Below, in pieces: positions 62,795 through 64,000 of a stretch of DNA of 64,000 nucleotides (the first letter of the stretch is position 1; every line of letters starts with the position of its first letter). The notes below the pieces were generated by a model. The model worked only from the letters and a program-made list of their open reading frames with translations, was not told the DNA's origin and did not search any database. The position numbers and the translations under genes are program-made. This DNA comes from Merluccius polli (Eukaryota; Chordata; Actinopteri; Gadiformes; Merlucciidae), in the NCBI GenBank assembly GCA_030340625.1, contig JAOPHQ010000618.1, positions 7,501-71,500 of the forward strand, in the 5' to 3' direction.

Positions 62795-63878
62795 CAGTTA
62801 ACATGAGATTCATATGGAATGCGGACGTTACCTTATTACTCCAGTAAATAGAGACGATCTTAGTAACGACCTGGCAACGTTACCTTATTACTCCAGTAAA
62901 TAGAGACGATCTTAGTAACGACATGGCAACGTTACCTTATTACTCCAGTAAATAGAGACGATCTTAGTAACGACCTGGCAAAAAAAACTTTCTAAACAGT
63001 CCCATCCGAGTCCGTTCCAAGTTGACAGTTATTAACGTTTCGTTTAGTGCATTAATTTAGACCGGCGATAAGACTGCTTGCATCATGGCCGTGCATGTTA
63101 TCGAAAAATAATGCACACCCCTCCAGCCAATCAGAATCGAGTATTCAACCGGGCCATAGTATAGGATTGCTTGTTACGATCACTTCATAGCTGTGCAGTT
63201 ATCGAAAGTTAATCAACACCCCTCCAGTCAATCAGAACGGAGTCATTTGTTTGGACAAGAGGCATTCCTTGAGTGCTGATATTCAGTATAAAAACACTGG
63301 GACTTTTAACTATACATGGATCACTCCGCTTGACATGTGTTCTAATAACCGTTAATTTAATCAACGATCGTTATCCAACAACGTATTCTTATAAACAAAG
63401 ATACATGTACATGATACAAAGAAACTGGCCTACGTTAACGTGTAGACCTACACAGCAAGCTAGTGTGCAGGAACATGTTTGTGTTGCTTGGCAACAATCT
63501 AGTCTAGCAACTATTTTTGTTGAGCCAAAAAAATAATGACAAACAAGTCTGTTCAGGTTACTTTAATTGTAGCTGCAGGTAGAATCGTTTTACAGTAATA
63601 GAAAGAGTCTACATCGTGACCCAACATTCCACAGACAACAAAGACAGCACAATAGACATAACATAAACAAAACAAGACACAAATAAATGAATGTTGCCAC
63701 CATATTATCAGTGCAAAGGTCTCTACAACCGGTTCAACTCAGTGATGGCTGCTGGAACAAAGCTGTTTTTATACTGCTTTGTTCTGCACTTTGGACTCTA
63801 AACCTACATCCAGAAGGAAGAAGCTGAAATTCATCATGCAAAGGGTGGGAGACGTCATTGAAATTGAGCCAGTGATCT
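62795..63878 (+). repeat. Duplicated segment, copy B
   Basis: Direct repeat of 59458-60515 with matching order of landmarks. It carries three rather than two 52-bp tandem units. Upstream, 62295-62445 also matches 58525-58655, so the shared material is larger than the aligned core. Confidence 0.85.
62827..62982 (+). repeat. 52-bp tandem repeat, three units
   Basis: Exact 52-bp period: units begin at 62827, 62879 and 62931 (GTTACCTTATTACTCCAGTA...). They differ mainly at 'gacctgg/gacatgg'. A related single unit lies at about 59230-59280 beside the reverse-transcriptase fragment. Confidence 0.9.
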
Positions 63879-64000
63879 GCTGTAACTGTCTAATGTACGG
63901 GACGCTGGGTTATAAGCTGTGACTCACCAATCAGCTTGCTCGACCATTTAAACATTTGGTTTAGAGAGTTCCGGTTGTTAAGGGATAGGTTTTCAAACCA
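63540..64000 (-). pseudogene. LINE C-terminal fragment reaching the window edge
   Basis: Same sequence as 60170-60515 but continuing past 'gtgatct' into 'gctgtaactgtctaatgtac' and 'caccaatcagcttgctcgac', as in 58860-58960. Minus-strand reading of the terminal LINE region, frame-broken and cut by the window end. Confidence 0.7.

Overview
The window is vertebrate nuclear DNA, almost certainly from a ray-finned (teleost) fish. Coding exons are short and separated by GT-AG introns. There are two Pol III tRNA genes, very dense (CA)n/(GA)n microsatellites, and many fish-type repeats: hAT and Harbinger-like DNA elements with target-site duplications, a 5S-rRNA-derived SINE, tRNA-derived SINEs and non-LTR retrotransposon fragments. 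The species cannot be named from the sequence.

Left third (about 0.4-18.3 kb), gene-dense. SCOC (+, 520-1571, 80 aa, Golgi/autophagy coiled coil) converges tail-to-tail on CLGN (-, 4640-11492, 14 coding exons, 658 aa, calnexin-family ER chaperone). CLGN is head-to-head with EXOSC9 (+, 13139-17246, 11 exons, 403 aa, RNA exosome ring subunit) across a CpG-rich, NRF1-like shared promoter. All three models were assembled exon by exon; splice phases agree and each joined frame is open to its stop. EXOSC9 carries two unusual introns, one GC-AG and one with a U12-type donor. Two minus-strand tRNA genes follow (Gln-CTG, Ile-AAT).

Middle (18.4-31 kb): intergenic DNA with a 1.2-kb hAT element (TSD GTTTATAT) and dispersed low-copy repeats, with no recognised protein gene.

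31.3-41.1 kb: a choline-transporter-like gene (SLC5A7 family, minus strand, eight coding exons, 551 aa). Its sequence departs from classical CHT1 and its C-terminal tail is short and different, so it looks like a paralogue. Its introns are full of long (CA)n/(TG)n tracts, a small hAT MITE and a direct repeat; a possible 5' UTR exon with a YY1-like motif lies near 41.02-41.13 kb.

Right third (41-64 kb): gene-poor. It contains microsatellites, a full 5S-derived SINE, a hAT-like element that holds a 5'-truncated SINE and a second complete hAT MITE nested inside it, a Harbinger-like MITE, a 125-bp (CT)n tract, fragments of a non-LTR reverse transcriptase (YADD motif), a hAT transposase relic, and a directly repeated segment of about 1.06 kb that includes a 52-bp tandem repeat.

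The genes are functionally unrelated (vesicle traffic, ER folding, RNA decay, choline uptake). SCOC next to CLGN matches the known vertebrate neighbourhood. I found no bacterial-type system, CRISPR array or operon, and no convincing new protein system. The most notable points are the splice-site biology of EXOSC9, the divergent choline transporter, and the datable nested transposons.
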